In this document: piece after piece, positions 1-17,716 of the stretch
Position numbering within the stretch: position 1 is the stretch's first letter
How the letters are laid out: each line of letters starts with the position of its first letter
Source of the DNA: Lingula anatina
Taxonomy: Eukaryota; Brachiopoda; Lingulata; Lingulida; Lingulidae
Direction of reading: 5' to 3'
Length of the DNA: 64,000 nucleotides
Assembly (NCBI RefSeq): GCF_001039355.2
Contig: NW_019775957.1
Location: 115,200 to 179,199 of the forward strand
Translations under genes and position numbers: made by a program
Notes under the pieces: model-generated
Told to the model about the DNA's origin: nothing
Seen by the model: only the letters and a program-made list of their open reading frames with translations
Database searches by the model: none

Positions 1-74
1 CCCCCTATCCAAAATTGACGAACACCCAATGGTCATTCATCGTGGAAAGTTTTATACTTTCATCAACTTTTGCT

Positions 75-76
<2 letters not shown>

Positions 77-107
<31 letters not shown>
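77..107. repeat. poly-T tract
   Basis: A run of about 31 T sits upstream of the sulfotransferase. It could be a simple repeat or the tail of an old reverse-oriented retroposon; no element body is recognisable beside it. The rest of 1-748, apart from the inverted-repeat element at 206-415, shows no gene; the sulfotransferase 5' UTR and promoter should lie at its right-hand end. Confidence 0.7.
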
Positions 108-108
<1 letters not shown>

Positions 109-205
109 GGCTTAGCCGCCTAACTACATGTAATATGCAACATGCCATGCTAATATACATTTGAAGAAATTAAAACTTTATTGTAGATACATTTAAATTA
201 TACAA

Positions 206-415
206 ATCTGAATTCCCATAAATTTTTAGATCGATCTATCACCGTGGGGAGTCTCACTAGATTGTTGTCAGCTTAGCCGGCTTAAATGTCTGTCCCGCCT
301 ACTAAAAGCTGTATGGGGGTAATTAACTTTCGTGCGCGCTCGGCTGACAGCGTGAACCCCCAGGGAGTTAGGTCGATCCAGATGGATCGATCTAAATCTG
401 TGGGAACCCAGTCTA
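206..415. mobile_element. MITE-like inverted-repeat element, family A copy 1
   Basis: A roughly 210-bp element without coding capacity. Its ends are imperfect inverted repeats: the left end has a TTCCCA word and then TTTAGATCGATC, and the right end reads GATCGATCTAAA and then TGGGAACCCAG on the same strand. A second copy, similar over its whole length, lies at 43796-44022 in an ARL1 intron, which shows it is a dispersed family. Inverted ends and lack of an ORF suggest a non-autonomous DNA transposon. I could not define a target-site duplication. Confidence 0.75.
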
Positions 416-748
416 TATGAAATCAGCTACATGTAGATGGCGCCACATTCAAAACCAACCGTTTCATGCCCTGTTTACTCCAGCCTGAGACTTAGTCGAC
501 ACCCTTCGACCTCGTGATCACGAAATTTTGGTAACTTTCAGGTCTGCCGCGCTCTGCATTTAGAGCCTTTTTGCGTTTCCACCAACCCAGCAATTGCAAC
601 CTAAATTCCGTTTACACAGGGTTTAAGACTGCTAAAACGATATTTTTGGTCTATTCTCGCCTTTGGTCGCAGGAATCTTATCTCGTGACACCTGACGGAC
701 ACGACAAAGGTGTTGTTCTTTAGATCTATTGTTTGCTGTGCACTTACA

Positions 749-5719
<4,971 letters not shown>

Positions 5720-8700
5720 GAGCCTACCTAAAACAAGCAGATGCACTTCTCATCAGTTTGCTGACGAATATAAAAATTATTGGTATTAGAAATTCAAAAC
5801 GTATATACATATAATTCATTTAACGTTATAACATTTAACTAGCAATTATTATGCAACGGGAGAAGGGGTGTACTCGACACTGGCAGGGTGGACCGACCAT
5901 TGATTCTTCGTTTCCATAAATGCTGAAGCCTTGCTTTGTAAAACTAGACGTTGAGGACCGAATATGGTCTACCTCTGGTTCTCTTTCAAAGATACACCTG
6001 CAAGGCCTTTAAGAGAAAACACCAAAGTTATAATATCAAAGGGCAAGAACGTTTTAAGATTTACTTTAAAAAATCATTGTCTTTGTAATCTCATTAGTCC
6101 CTTTCATTAGAAATGATTAAGGTTTTTAATCTCTTATATAACTCTACTCACCATTAAAGTACAAATAATATCTTTTGATATTGTACGACTTCAAACTTTG
6201 GATTGCGATTTTATATTTTATTATTATAATAATGATAATTATTATTATTATTATTTTGGTTGACATCAGATTATGTGCGATATCTCAACAGATATCCCAT
6301 GAAAAAGAGTCTTATCTCTTCATCTCAACCTTTAGTACATTTCTTAGAATGCTTCCCATGCTAGAAATTATAAAAACACACTCTGTTGAGATAAAGAGTG
6401 CAGAAACCTTAGCCTGGGGCTTGCATGTCAGTGTCACTACTTCTACAGATCGTGCTTACAATTTCAGTGTTCGCGTGTATTCAAACTCGGTTGTATGCCC
6501 CAGCACTTGTCAAATGTTGATGACCTAGGTCAGCAGGCCTACATTCGTAATTCATATTGAACTTTCGGTGCATTAATGAGGGAGGTGCGGTATACTAGAA
6601 TGGTCGTGGTACATGAACGCGTCTACCTTAATTACAATATAGAAATATGGCTCATCTTCCATACTTACGATATTAAAATATGGCCTAGGGTCACATGATA
6701 TGACTACGGTCACGCGACATCACTAGGGGTTACCCTCTTACAGGCCCGCGGAAAATATGTGTACTCTTCTCCAACGCGATAAATATCTGTGACATTTGAC
6801 ATATATAGTAAAATTTAACCTGTGGCCCTGGTAGAGGGTAACAAAGTGCACCGCCTCGTCCCTTACAGAGTCTTTTTTATTTTTTTCGCTTTTTATGCTT
6901 GTTTGCTGGAAGCTTTTGTACATGAAAACACATAGTTTGGCGATGGCGAATTTCATTTTAGGGAATGCCACCCTTTTGCTCTTCAACATAATTATTATCT
7001 ACAATCTCAACTCCTTTATATTCATTATCGTAATTTTAAGTTTTGTCATATTCGATATTGACAATTTTCGTATCAACTCCTGTATTTGGTTTCATTTGTT
7101 CGTGCAAAATTGAGTTTTAGTGAGCCTTTGAGCATTTATTTCGCATAAGTAGTATTTCTGAATCGTTTTAAGGCACATTGTAGATGGAGCACCAAACTAA
7201 GAGCAAGTAACGTGGCCGAAGACCCCGGGTTGCAGAGCTCTTATGCCTGCATGATGATATCATCTATAAAAAGGTTTATTACTTTCTTTATTATCTCCTT
7301 GGCCAGTCTGTGCAAAGTAGTGGTGACAAGGGAGAAAACTAGAGGCAGGTCGGCAGTTTACAATATCTATTATGGAAAGCCAAATAAGATGTTTAATATA
7401 AAATGTGTATGTATACAACACAAAATACATACAAAAGTATAGAGGAAAATAATTTACTTCAAATGAAAAGTGTAAATATATCGCAAATTAAACATTTAAT
7501 GGCAGACGTTTGTTGGTGGACGCCCCACAAAGGAAAGAAAGGAAAGGAGAGTCAAAGGAAAGCGAGGGAGAATATTTGTACTAGTACACATACAGTGTTA
7601 TAGGCGATGAGCATGATGACAGGAAGAAAAAGCGCGAAAGAGACCAAAAGGTTCCATGACGGAAATGTTGCCAGCCTCATACCTAGTTGATAATGGTGAT
7701 TAAGTGATAAAATGTGTTAGTATAAAACGTAATGAGCTCAAATCGGAACGATAAATGAAATACGATAAACAATAATAATGTTTTGCAAGATGGTGTAAAA
7801 TGTCCGATAAGAAACGATCACATTGTTAGCTTGTATAGTAAAGAAGAAAGTCACTTAGGCGAGAGAAATGTGTCGCAGTTCAAATAATCCCGAAGTTTTA
7901 TTCATATGTCCATTGGATGGTGGTTTTTAGTCAGAAAGAGGTACCTTACAGCTCAGTAGTGGTGATCGCCGTTTGCTGAGGCTCAACTGTCACACTGAGA
8001 CAGGTAATCGCTATCGCATTGTCACGGAAGCTCTTGATCCGAAACAAAATATATGCTGGGTCTTCCTTATTAACTCTCAGTTTTTCTCTTCTGTGTGTGA
8101 AATTATCACCCTTTGATGACGCCATTTTCAGAGGACGCTATTTTAAAAAGTTTCAAGATCAAGCAGAGAATGCAAGCATTCTACATGCTCACAATGTTGC
8201 TCTGTAAAAATAAGATTCTGAGAAATGAAAAACAGACATGGAAGCTATAAAATCTGGTGAATTCTCCCGCTTCATGTACATATACTGTATATGTACTTTT
8301 CCTTGAAACATATGTGAAAGACAAAAAGTATCGGAAGTTTATTCAACACAGCTTCACCGCTGATGTGGCTCTTCTTCGGTTTATCAGTCTTTTCTATTAG
8401 TGACTAACCACGTATCACTTAATAAAATTATCTGTTAAATTATTCATATGCAAGTTTGAGATGCTATCTGGCATATCAACCTGAAACAAAATCATAATCA
8501 TACACAGATTTGTTCCATATACATCTCTAATTTTTATGTCGCCTTTCAAACGGAATTTTGAAAGGATAGTCAGTCTAAAAAGTACGAATAAAAGAAAGGA
8601 AAATGGTGCCCTAAAACATATTCTGTAAAACTTTTGAGTTCCCATTTTTGTGAATAGTTAGACACACTGCATTGCATAATATAACGTGGCTCTACAAGGT

Positions 8701-8766
8701 TTTTTTATTATTACGAAACGTTACTTTTACATCAGAATTAAAGTTATCATACCAAACTCTTTACTT
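5720..8766. other. intergenic region between convergent sulfotransferase and nicotinic receptor genes
   Basis: No exon-like open frame with splice sites and family similarity was found. ATTAAA at 6153-6158 is a possible poly(A) signal for the sulfotransferase. A run of ATT/ATA triplets lies near 6215-6255 and a family C inverted-repeat element at 6724-6848. Several open frames of 60-117 codons here have low-complexity composition and no recognisable motif. Confidence 0.5.
6724..6848. mobile_element. MITE-like inverted-repeat element, family C copy 1
   Basis: The left end (GGTTACCCTCTTACAGG) and right end (CCCTGGTAGAGGGTAAC) are imperfect inverted repeats about 125 bp apart. The same end sequence, CCCTCTACCAGGG, is found in both orientations at 25916-26077, so this is a dispersed short family without coding capacity. 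Confidence 0.6.
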
Positions 8767-8772
8767 TTTATT
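8767..8772 (-). terminator. candidate poly(A) signal of the nicotinic receptor gene
   Basis: AATAAA on the minus strand about 200 nt downstream of the receptor stop codon. Position and sequence fit a polyadenylation signal; the cleavage site is not known. Confidence 0.4.
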
Positions 8773-8971
8773 CTGTCAATTAATAGTTAATATTAAAAAA
8801 TGGGGTATACACTCAAAGTTCTTGTTTAGCTGCTATCATGACAACATAGACTTTTCCCCTCACCCTCGTTTAAATGCAATATCTTGCACATGCGTATGTT
8901 TAACACACTTCATGTTACATTATCCTTTTAAATAGCTTGCCTTTATAATTCTTCGTCCTTTTCAAAACATA

Positions 8972-11900
8972 TTAATCTATACTGGTGATATCCTTCTTCG
9001 ACATAGGCATGCACACTAGAACTACAATTGAAGAAACAATGATGATAGCAAGGGACAGCAAGAAGAAGAAACGATCCACAATGCTCGCTGCAGCGCGCCA
9101 CTCTGCCCGTTGCGACTCTATTTCCTCCTCCTCCATTCTCTTCTCAGTCACGCAGCGTAGGTGATCAACTACCTCCTCAAGTAATCGGTTTGAGTACGAT
9201 TTCTCTAAGTCCTTATTCGCTTCTCCGTTATGATTTGTGGTGATACATCGACAAGGAGACATGTCCCCTGTGAACGATCCTCGCCCCCGTTTGCTAAGGC
9301 GCATTCCGACGTGATCAGAGCGCGTTAATCGCGTCAACTGTTCGTCGTTGTTGACGCTGTTTTCCTCGGGATGGTGCTTCTTCTCGTAGTCGGGAACTGC
9401 ACTCCTCATGCACAACATGCGGGCCAGGCAGTTGAAGAGGATCACTCGCAACCATTTGGGCACTGGTGTTACAGTGGTGCGGTGATGGAGATTCAGGACC
9501 AAGACCGTCCAGAAGATGCACACTGTGGTCATTGCCATGAAGATTGTTAAATAAATACCTAGGGAGATAAAGAATCATGGTGCAAGTATTTTATAGTTAT
9601 CATTCGAAGAGTGCCGGTGTAACGAAACTGAGGGTCCGTGTAACAGGAAGTCCGCACTCCATTTAGTTAAAAAGGTTAAGGGTAGCCTGTACAAATGAAA
9701 GGGAAGCGGACTTCTCTGTCATGGGGGACTCTCTGTCACGTTACACCGGTTTGTTAAGAAAAAATTTAAGTTCTCAACACTGAAATAAAGGAGCAGATTC
9801 CCAGAAGGTGAGCTGTGGTTTCAGTAAAAGCTCCTTATGGAAAAAAGGTCTTTATGTACCAAATGAATAAATGCATAATTTTCTTTTGAATTTCAGCAGT
9901 TTTTTCCCTTTATCACCAAGATATATGCCCTTTCCAGAACAGTTGAGAAAATGACGATATGTACATCCGTTTTTGTGCTCTTAATTTTTAATCTCACACA
10001 CGTGACACAAGTGAAATTCGCCAGTCTCCACCTTCATTACGAGAATGAATTAAAATAAGAAACTTAAAACTAAAAAAAAAGCTCATAGATCGTAATTTGT
10101 AATTTTGCTCAATGAGGAAAAAGTGTTGAAATTTCCAGGGTTTTTTTTTTTTTTTAATAGAGTCTAGCGCTCATTGTGTGCTTTAAAGAGTTAACTTGCA
10201 CATTCCTCATGCCATCTATTCGGTGTTTATTTGAAAAATAAAGCTATGTACACTTGGATGCGAAACGATTCTTTCAACAATTGGTGAGTCACCACTTAGT
10301 GCTTGTATTGCTGCTTTCCATAATCCCCCAAACCCCAATTCTAAATTTGTTGGAACTGTATGGTTAAATATGATTATGTCTTTCTAGATATTGACTGTAA
10401 GGGTAATCTTGACGCTCTGTATTTACCCTTACAGATATTTGTCAAATTTCACATCATGGGACTGGACATATAATTAGATCATGTAAGAAGCAAGACTACG
10501 GGGATCAATGGTAGAAAAGGCGGTTTTGAAAATTTGAAAAAGGCAATTACAAATAGATTTGTTGAGCGGATTTTCAAAATCTGTTCATATATTCATTTGT
10601 TTACTATAATAAGTTTTTGTAAATGCTGCTGTGTTTTAACTGCCTTTACAAAGTGAAACTTGACTCAACTGCAAGTCAAATAAATACTTTTGAAACCGAA
10701 TAGGGCTGAAGTTTAAATTAAATAAGATCATTGTAAGGGCGGGCGTCTTTAAAGATCTGAAACTTACAGCAATACCTAGACTGCCAAACAGAAGTTTGCA
10801 ATTGGGTGCTGAACCGCACTTGACTCAACCTGAAGATGCCCTTAACCTTGTAGCACCCAACATATTTACTCTGTTACTCAAATTCAAAAGAATTCTGTAT
10901 CAAATCAACTTACTGATTACTGGTACGGACTCGGATATCCTAGGCATGCTTTCTGCAATCAACAACAAGAAGACTGAGAATGACAGGAGCACAGTAATGC
11001 CCAGTGCAATCTTCTCACCGTCATCTGGGGGTAAACAAAACACTACCGCCACCAGTATAGACAGCATAAGGCAGGGGGTCACTATGTTTGTCAGGTGATA
11101 CAGGAACTTGCGTCTCATATAGATGGTAAAATACACGGCGGGGTATGGCACCTCTGGGCAGCAGTAGAAAAAGACATCCTCTCTCGTGGCCTTGGTCTTC
11201 ACTATGTCCCACTCTCCATTAAGTTTGTAGTTATCGAGGGGAATGACGGATACAGAATTGGTTAGGTTGACTTGTAATCCTGTGTATGCCCAGTTTGTGA
11301 AATGCAACATGCACTTCTGGTCGTCAAAGGGGAAATAAGTGATGTCTAATTCACAGTTTGTGAAGAATTTACCTCCCGGTATCCATAAAATGTTCCCCGT
11401 GTTCCAAATAGATATTCGGAATTTGCTGTCTTGGAATGAGGAATGGTAGATTTCGGAAGCACTGTAAGAAAACGCAAGGATATATTTTCACATTGACTGA
11501 AACATGTTTTATGAGTATTTTTGATACCAGATGGTGCAGAGGCAACTTTCATGCTAATTTTGCGACAATAAAAATTGAAGAGAGTCGAGTGAAGTTTAAT
11601 TTAACAATCAAAATAACAATTCATAATGGACATGGGGATGAATCAGTCTCTTATCTTGTGCCTAACCCATTGCCACCATGGAAAAGTGATGACAGATAGA
11701 ATGGAATAAGTTATTTAGTACCTGTTTTGAAGGGCTATATCTGGTAGCCATAGCAACTGTGAGGACACCACGACGGATGTCAGGTTCCCATAATCCTCCG
11801 GAGACCAAGTTAATCTCTCATCTTGCCATTCCTAAATACATATAAATATATAATTTTTAAAAAATTACCAGCAAAGTTATTTTAATATATATATATTTTT

Positions 11901-14900
11901 TAATCCAATTATTAAATGGTAGCTATCTTTGTTTATATATTTCTATAGATTTAGTCTAACGATATATATAATTCTATTTAGTCTAATTCCATTGAGAGTA
12001 TTTAAACTTAAACCTATACCACCAAATGTGTAAGATTAATTTGTTTTTATGAAGTTGAATGAAGCAAAGTGTAGTAAAACACAAAGGAAATCAAAGAAAT
12101 ATACCAAATCAGACATAAAAGTAATGACAATCCATCTGAAAGGCAATTGGTGTTATGTTTGGCACTTCTATGCAGGAGAAATATTCTGTGTCATCATGAA
12201 ATAATTTGTTTTCTCAATTAAATTAGAAGCTCACGTTGGGACCTTTGACATATTCATTAGGGATAAAAGTATCAAATAGGTTGAACCTAAGTAGAAAAAG
12301 GCATTGTTTATAATGTCAAACAAGCAAGTATGAGACTTTTGGAAGTTCATAATTAAGAAAGAATATTTAAAAAAAAGTATATATAAAGGGGCCCTTCCCC
12401 TTACAGAACTGAATACGCCTTTGCCAAAATTATTCCCGTAGGCCTACAACCTACAATCCCTCAAAACAATAACGTTACCAATGATTTATTCGAAAAGCAG
12501 CTGTGAAAGTCTAAGTAATTGCATTTATTAAATCTGTCCCCTCTAGTACATGTAGGAAACCTCCTGTTTAAGATTAAACTCTTACTTTTTAACAAAATCG
12601 CCCGGAGAAATTTTCTTCTCTATGGATTTACAAAATGAATGATTTATCAATAGCTGATCAATAAAAGGTACTTCACTGAGCTGAAGTGCATCCCAAGGTT
12701 CTTTTTTACCAATACTATAGTCTCACCGGGTCATCAACGGGAATACACTTTACAAACGTGGTCAACCATTTTAACTACAGAGATTACACTGTACATCTGT
12801 GAGCCCAAAGTAGGCCTGCTGTTCGAATTAATTTGCGTGTCCTACGGCTTTAATGTAACATCTAATGGGACTGATTCAGACTTTAACTGAATTGAAGATT
12901 ATTAAACTTGCGAATTAAAATATATTCAATTTCATACAAATCTGATTTAAGGCCATTATGCAACTGTTAAAATTATTATTGTTATGTATTCGGGAGTTTC
13001 GTATGCGAGAGAAAATTAGACATACCACTTCCATCCAGCCCGATGTGGCTAAAATCTGTATTTTTTCGTCCTAATCACACAGGTTGTAAGATAAAAAACA
13101 AAACAAACAGAATCACTGCACAAAATTTCCGACACTGTACACTGAATGCTTAAACGCATGCACATTTTCATGAGTGAATACTTAAAACATCAAAATGTGA
13201 AAAAAGAAACTACACAAGTAAACATACAAAAAACTATGCTATCACAAGTACATTCCAACCACCGAAGCAATTATGTTCGAAGAATATGTGAAAACTATGT
13301 AAAATGAATGTTGAATGCCTTTCAACAAATTGAACTATGTCAGATATTATTTTATGCAAATTTAATGCAATTGGCCGCAGAATGGATAACGTTCACACAT
13401 TCTTCGTCCGGATCAAACCGGTGGAATTAACGTTCTCACAAAACAAACACATAAAAATGAATGTAAATGTACAACAAATACCACTCTTGTATGAACCGCC
13501 ATATTAACATATCTCGAATTTATTTGTTTGCTTATGAACTTTTAATTATTCCCTTTTTTAGAATGATAACTGTTTTAGTAGGTAATATATCATCCAGATA
13601 ATCAGAGTGTTCTTGGTTTTAAAATTCTAAAGTGTTTAATTCCTAAAAGGAAAAGAGCGTTTGAAAAAATGAATATCTGCATCGTTTATGTCTCATTCAT
13701 TCATTGTGTCGTCTCGAGAGTGGTATTTGTCCATTGGTTTAGACAAAGAGAGACAAGCTTTCATTCATCTACGGACTAACGTACCACCTCCATCCAGCCC
13801 GAGGTCGCAAGCACCTGGCTCTTCTCATTCTACAGACCAAATGGAAGTCAAAGCATGTAATGTTCTAATAAAGATCACCAATGGAGGCTTAATGCCTTCT
13901 GCTGAGACGCAGATATATACATGTTAACACATATATGTCGCATTTGTGCAGCGTTACTGAAATTATAATGTTTTTTTTTCCTAAGTAGGCCTATTAGTTT
14001 CATAACATATGAATTTTACAACTAATGATCAAATTGACGAATGCAAGATGGATAATGACTGACGTCAACTAAATTTGAAACACATTTTGCCAAACATCAC
14101 AACTAAAATGCCAAGCTTTATTTAGTACGATAGCAGAACGCATTAAGCTCAACAAGTGATCAAACATAAAACCATGGAGTTATACATAAAAGGTTAGAAA
14201 CGCACCCAAATATACGAAGTGTGCTGGAACAAAAACAGTACATGAAACTGCAAAAAAAAAAAAATGAATGCTGACATATATTCACCTTATAAGCCAAAAT
14301 AAAAACATAAGAAAATATCACTCCGAAACAAAAATTAACAAATTAACAAATAAACTGATTTATATTATCAATTACAGCTGCCCATCTATCATCTATCATC
14401 TAGATCACATTTTATTCATGACCATTATGAAAATAATATAACATTTGAGCAATTCCATGTATTTGTATTTGAATTTAGCAACTGGATGCACATAAAATAT
14501 GGAATTGGAACCAACAAGTGACATTGATATGCATTTTTCAACATTTCAATTACACTTTAAATTTTTTTCTAATAACAACCTATTAATCAAAGGCGCAATC
14601 TCTTCACTACTCTAGTCAAAATAATAAACAGCACAATTATGAATTTGTGCCAAAGTAATAGTCACTTACCAGACTGTTCAACTGCATTAAAACAAATTTG
14701 ACCTTGACTTCTACTCTTTCCGATGAATTCAGCTTTGGTCTGGATCTACTGTCGTAATCCTCAAACATATCCTTGATTAGCTTCTCTTCCTGACTTACTC
14801 TGTTTGGTACACCTACATTTGAAAACATCGCTTCTTTGTTTTAATAAAACATTAAACCCATCGAGCATTATTCTAAAATCAAATTAGCAGCGACATACTA

Positions 14901-17716
14901 CTTGGTTAGAATGAATTCTGTCCTATGTTTCAAATGATCTAAAATAATTTTCATCCATTTACGCAAAAACGTTTCTCGAACCAAATGTTTCTCGCATAGT
15001 ACCTTACCTTAAAAATTTAACGTAACTTTTTCTGAAAGGTATGTACTATACCACGAATTTATCATTTTCTCCAGGCCAACCTGCTCCTCAGAATTATAAT
15101 TATAAAGGAAGATGTTGATGGCTATTTGGATTGGTAATTCTAAATAGACGTGAGAGAAGCTAAAGTTTGAATAGAAAGGGCAATACTAAAAAGATTCAGA
15201 AAACATGCAGCATGGGCAAAAGAGAAAGAACCAAGAATATGTTGAAATAAATAGGCAAGATAATACTCATGCTCTGATAAAACTTTTTTTTTATTCTTAG
15301 GGATTGGATAGAAGCACACGCACACGCAGACACAGTTATATATCATAGGAACCAGCACGCCATTTTGAGTACAAGTGAATATTATATAAATGAGCGCCAC
15401 ACAACGCTGTACGTTCATGCAACTCAAACTCATGGAAAAGCCCTGATACTGTTATTTCAACTCTACTTGAGGAATATGACAGATGAAAATGGTCTTATAA
15501 TATTTCCACAGTATCTCACATAACTATGACGCAATGTTTTCTCCTAGCATGCTTTTGAACTCACATTCGTCTGGTACCATCTTATAATGCTTGGTATCCT
15601 CGTCTAGCTCTACAGTTACTAAATAATCTGAAACATGGCCATAATTTAGAGTAAAGGTAAAAAATATCGTCCTCTCGCATTTCGCGCTTTATGAAAAAAG
15701 AACTGCTTTAAATGTAGGTTGTTACAAAAGTGACGCAAAAACGGCCTGTGACACTTAGTAAGTGTTTTGATGGCATTAACTTAATTCCAAAAGTTCTAGT
15801 TAAGTGGCACGGTTGAAAATAAACCAATTCAGCCGCTGCCACCAGCCTCGATACCCTAAGGTTAACATCATGGAGCGAGGCCTGGAAAGAGGTGAGCTTC
15901 TCCATGTTGGCATGGATGTAAGATGTTAGGCTACACTTGATTTTTCTTCGCTTCGTGTAGTTCCATTTTCTGTTTATAAAACTCATTGGCACAAATTGAC
16001 ATAATGTAAGACATCTGCTGTCCATTTCGAATTATCGTTATTCTGTGGGTTTATTCCCACAGAAACACCAACTCATTAGAAAGTGATGCCTCATTAAATC
16101 TGCCTATATTTATTTAGCTGTATCATCGAAAGGTACCCGATAATGAGGCCTTGGGATGTTGTTTACATTGATCGAAATTGACTTTTCGGGGACTCAAATA
16201 GCAGCATAAACAACATGGCCTGCTTGTTGTGAAAGATATCCGCATATCCTTTAATATTCGTCTTTCAGTATGATAATTCAGAGGTAAACAAAAAAGAAGC
16301 TTAATATACCATAAACACAGAAATTAACTGACAGAATACAGCTGGCAATCTTTAGTCAATGTTCATTTCACATTTTATTCTACCAAAACATATTAAACAA
16401 ATCGACGCAAAATCCTGAAAACCGTTTCAGCAGATGTTGCGCATTGTAATTTTTCATTGTATTTGTTATCATTTTTTGAAGTAGCACACGCGTACTCTCT
16501 CACTCACACACATCTCATTTGACAAAGAGGCACACGTACTTAATCTAATAAATAAGTGTGAATCTTTTGTTCCTCCTACTGAGTGTACGCAATTATTGTT
16601 GAAATCACTTTTTTAATGTAATGTAATTATTACTTCAGTTGTGTAAAAACAGATGAAGTACATGTATCCGACAATTGATCGACCGTTAATTGGCTCAACT
16701 CTCTATAACAGTATGGAATTTTTTAGCCTGAGAGATAACATGACCTAACTTCAATAATGACATTTTAGTACTTTTAGCCACAATAAGTCTTATAAAAAGA
16801 CAAGCAGTACTTCTTGTGAGAGGACAATGCAACATGAAGAATCTCAACTACTGGGGTGATGCCCGAAATGTGTTAAAGCTAGAGCTTCTCTTCTAAAAAG
16901 TAACTCAGTGCCACAGACGTTGTATTTAACAATACTGACACAGTCTAGGGCACTGACTATGTCATCTAGGTTATGGTAATTGATTAATCACAAAACTGCC
17001 ATTAAAGGAAGAAGTAGTTATGGGTCAGGGACACTATTGGATATGGTTGACATCGCATTAAGGGAGGGAAAACACATACCAGATCTATGGTACAAGACTG
17101 CACGCATTAACATGTACAGAACGTTATGAAGTTATGAATAAACACACCAAAAGCAAAAACAATTTCTTTTCTTTTAAGGTAGATCGAATAATTTGGCATT
17201 GCGAATTACAGTTGCCAATGAGAATGTACCTTCGGGTGACTTTAGGCATTCAAACTTTTTTAAAGAAACGAACAAGAAGTAGTCCCACAAGTGACAATCA
17301 ATAAACATCATACAATGACTTTCGATCAAACTTTTACATACAGCTTATGCCGAAAGAATTTTTGCGTTTCATACATAACATACGAGAGATTAATACAGAT
17401 ATTAGGAAAATTAGTCAATAACGAAATTACCCATGATGTGATCAGTAACCCATGCTTAATACATGTAGTATATAACGCAGGTTCTGATGACAATAATTCA
17501 TAAACTTTATTTGCAAGCCTGTCAATGTATAATCCTAATTCCAAATATTGTCTTTTAGCCATTAAAAATAATCTGCAAAATATTATTTTTCTTGGTTTAA
17601 TGCTGCTGTGGGGAGACCTACTTACCTTTTGCGGCAGGTTTCGTTTCCTCGCCAGTCACTGTAACAGTACCAAAAAGGCAACCGAAAAGGCAGTAGACAA
17701 TCCAGATGTGTAACAT
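8972..17716 (-). CDS. nicotinic acetylcholine receptor alpha-type subunit (Cys-loop ligand-gated cation channel)
   Basis: Exons 17626-17716, 14670-14812, one of 13785-13829 or 13026-13070, 11722-11831, 10914-11461 and 8972-9558 join in frame to 507 residues. Exon 1 encodes a signal peptide (MLHIWIVYCLFGCLF). The extracellular domain has loop A LWLPDI, Cys-loop CELDITYFPFDDQKC (Cys166-Cys180, the standard 13 residues between) and the vicinal Cys230-Cys231 of loop C that marks alpha subunits. M1 is about 250-275. M2 (GEKIALGITVLLSF) carries the Glu expected of cation channels. M3 is in the last exon, followed by a charged cytoplasmic loop of about 135 residues; M4 is about 475-496. Exon sizes 45 and 110 nt match the conserved vertebrate exons 3 and 4. 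Closest in feel to alpha7/alpha9-like subunits of invertebrates; ligand and partners cannot be told. Introns are large and hold at least one MITE. Confidence 0.95.
9613..9751. mobile_element. MITE-like inverted-repeat element in receptor intron
   Basis: Imperfect inverted repeats of about 50 nt: the left end begins CCGGTGTAACG and the right end finishes CGTTACACCGG, and the match continues inward through GAAGTCCGC words. The element is about 138 bp with no ORF and lies in the intron before the last exon of the nicotinic receptor gene. Confidence 0.7.
13026..13070 (-). other. alternative exon 3b of the nicotinic receptor
   Basis: A 45-nt segment flanked by AG (13072-13071) and GTATGT encodes DEKIQILATSGWMEV in phase 0-0. 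It sits between exon 2 (LNSL end) and exon 4 (EWQDERL start). It differs from exon 3a at three of 15 residues, with many synonymous base changes, so both copies look conserved for coding. Using both would duplicate a beta-strand of the ligand-binding domain, so mutually exclusive use is the likely outcome. Confidence 0.85.
13785..13829 (-). other. alternative exon 3a of the nicotinic receptor
   Basis: A 45-nt segment preceded by CTGTAG and followed by GTACGT encodes NEKSQVLATSGWMEV in phase 0-0. It is closer to the nicotinic consensus (NEK-Q-L) than 3b. It lies 714 bp upstream of exon 3b in transcript direction. Either copy gives a full 507-residue protein. Confidence 0.85.

Noticed and set aside
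6175-6528. 117-codon plus-strand open frame
   Set aside because: It begins in an ATT/ATA simple repeat and has no motif or splice support.
15708-16025. 105-codon minus-strand open frame in receptor intron 1
   Set aside because: It has a helix-like stretch but no recognised motif, and its splice context does not fit the receptor phases.
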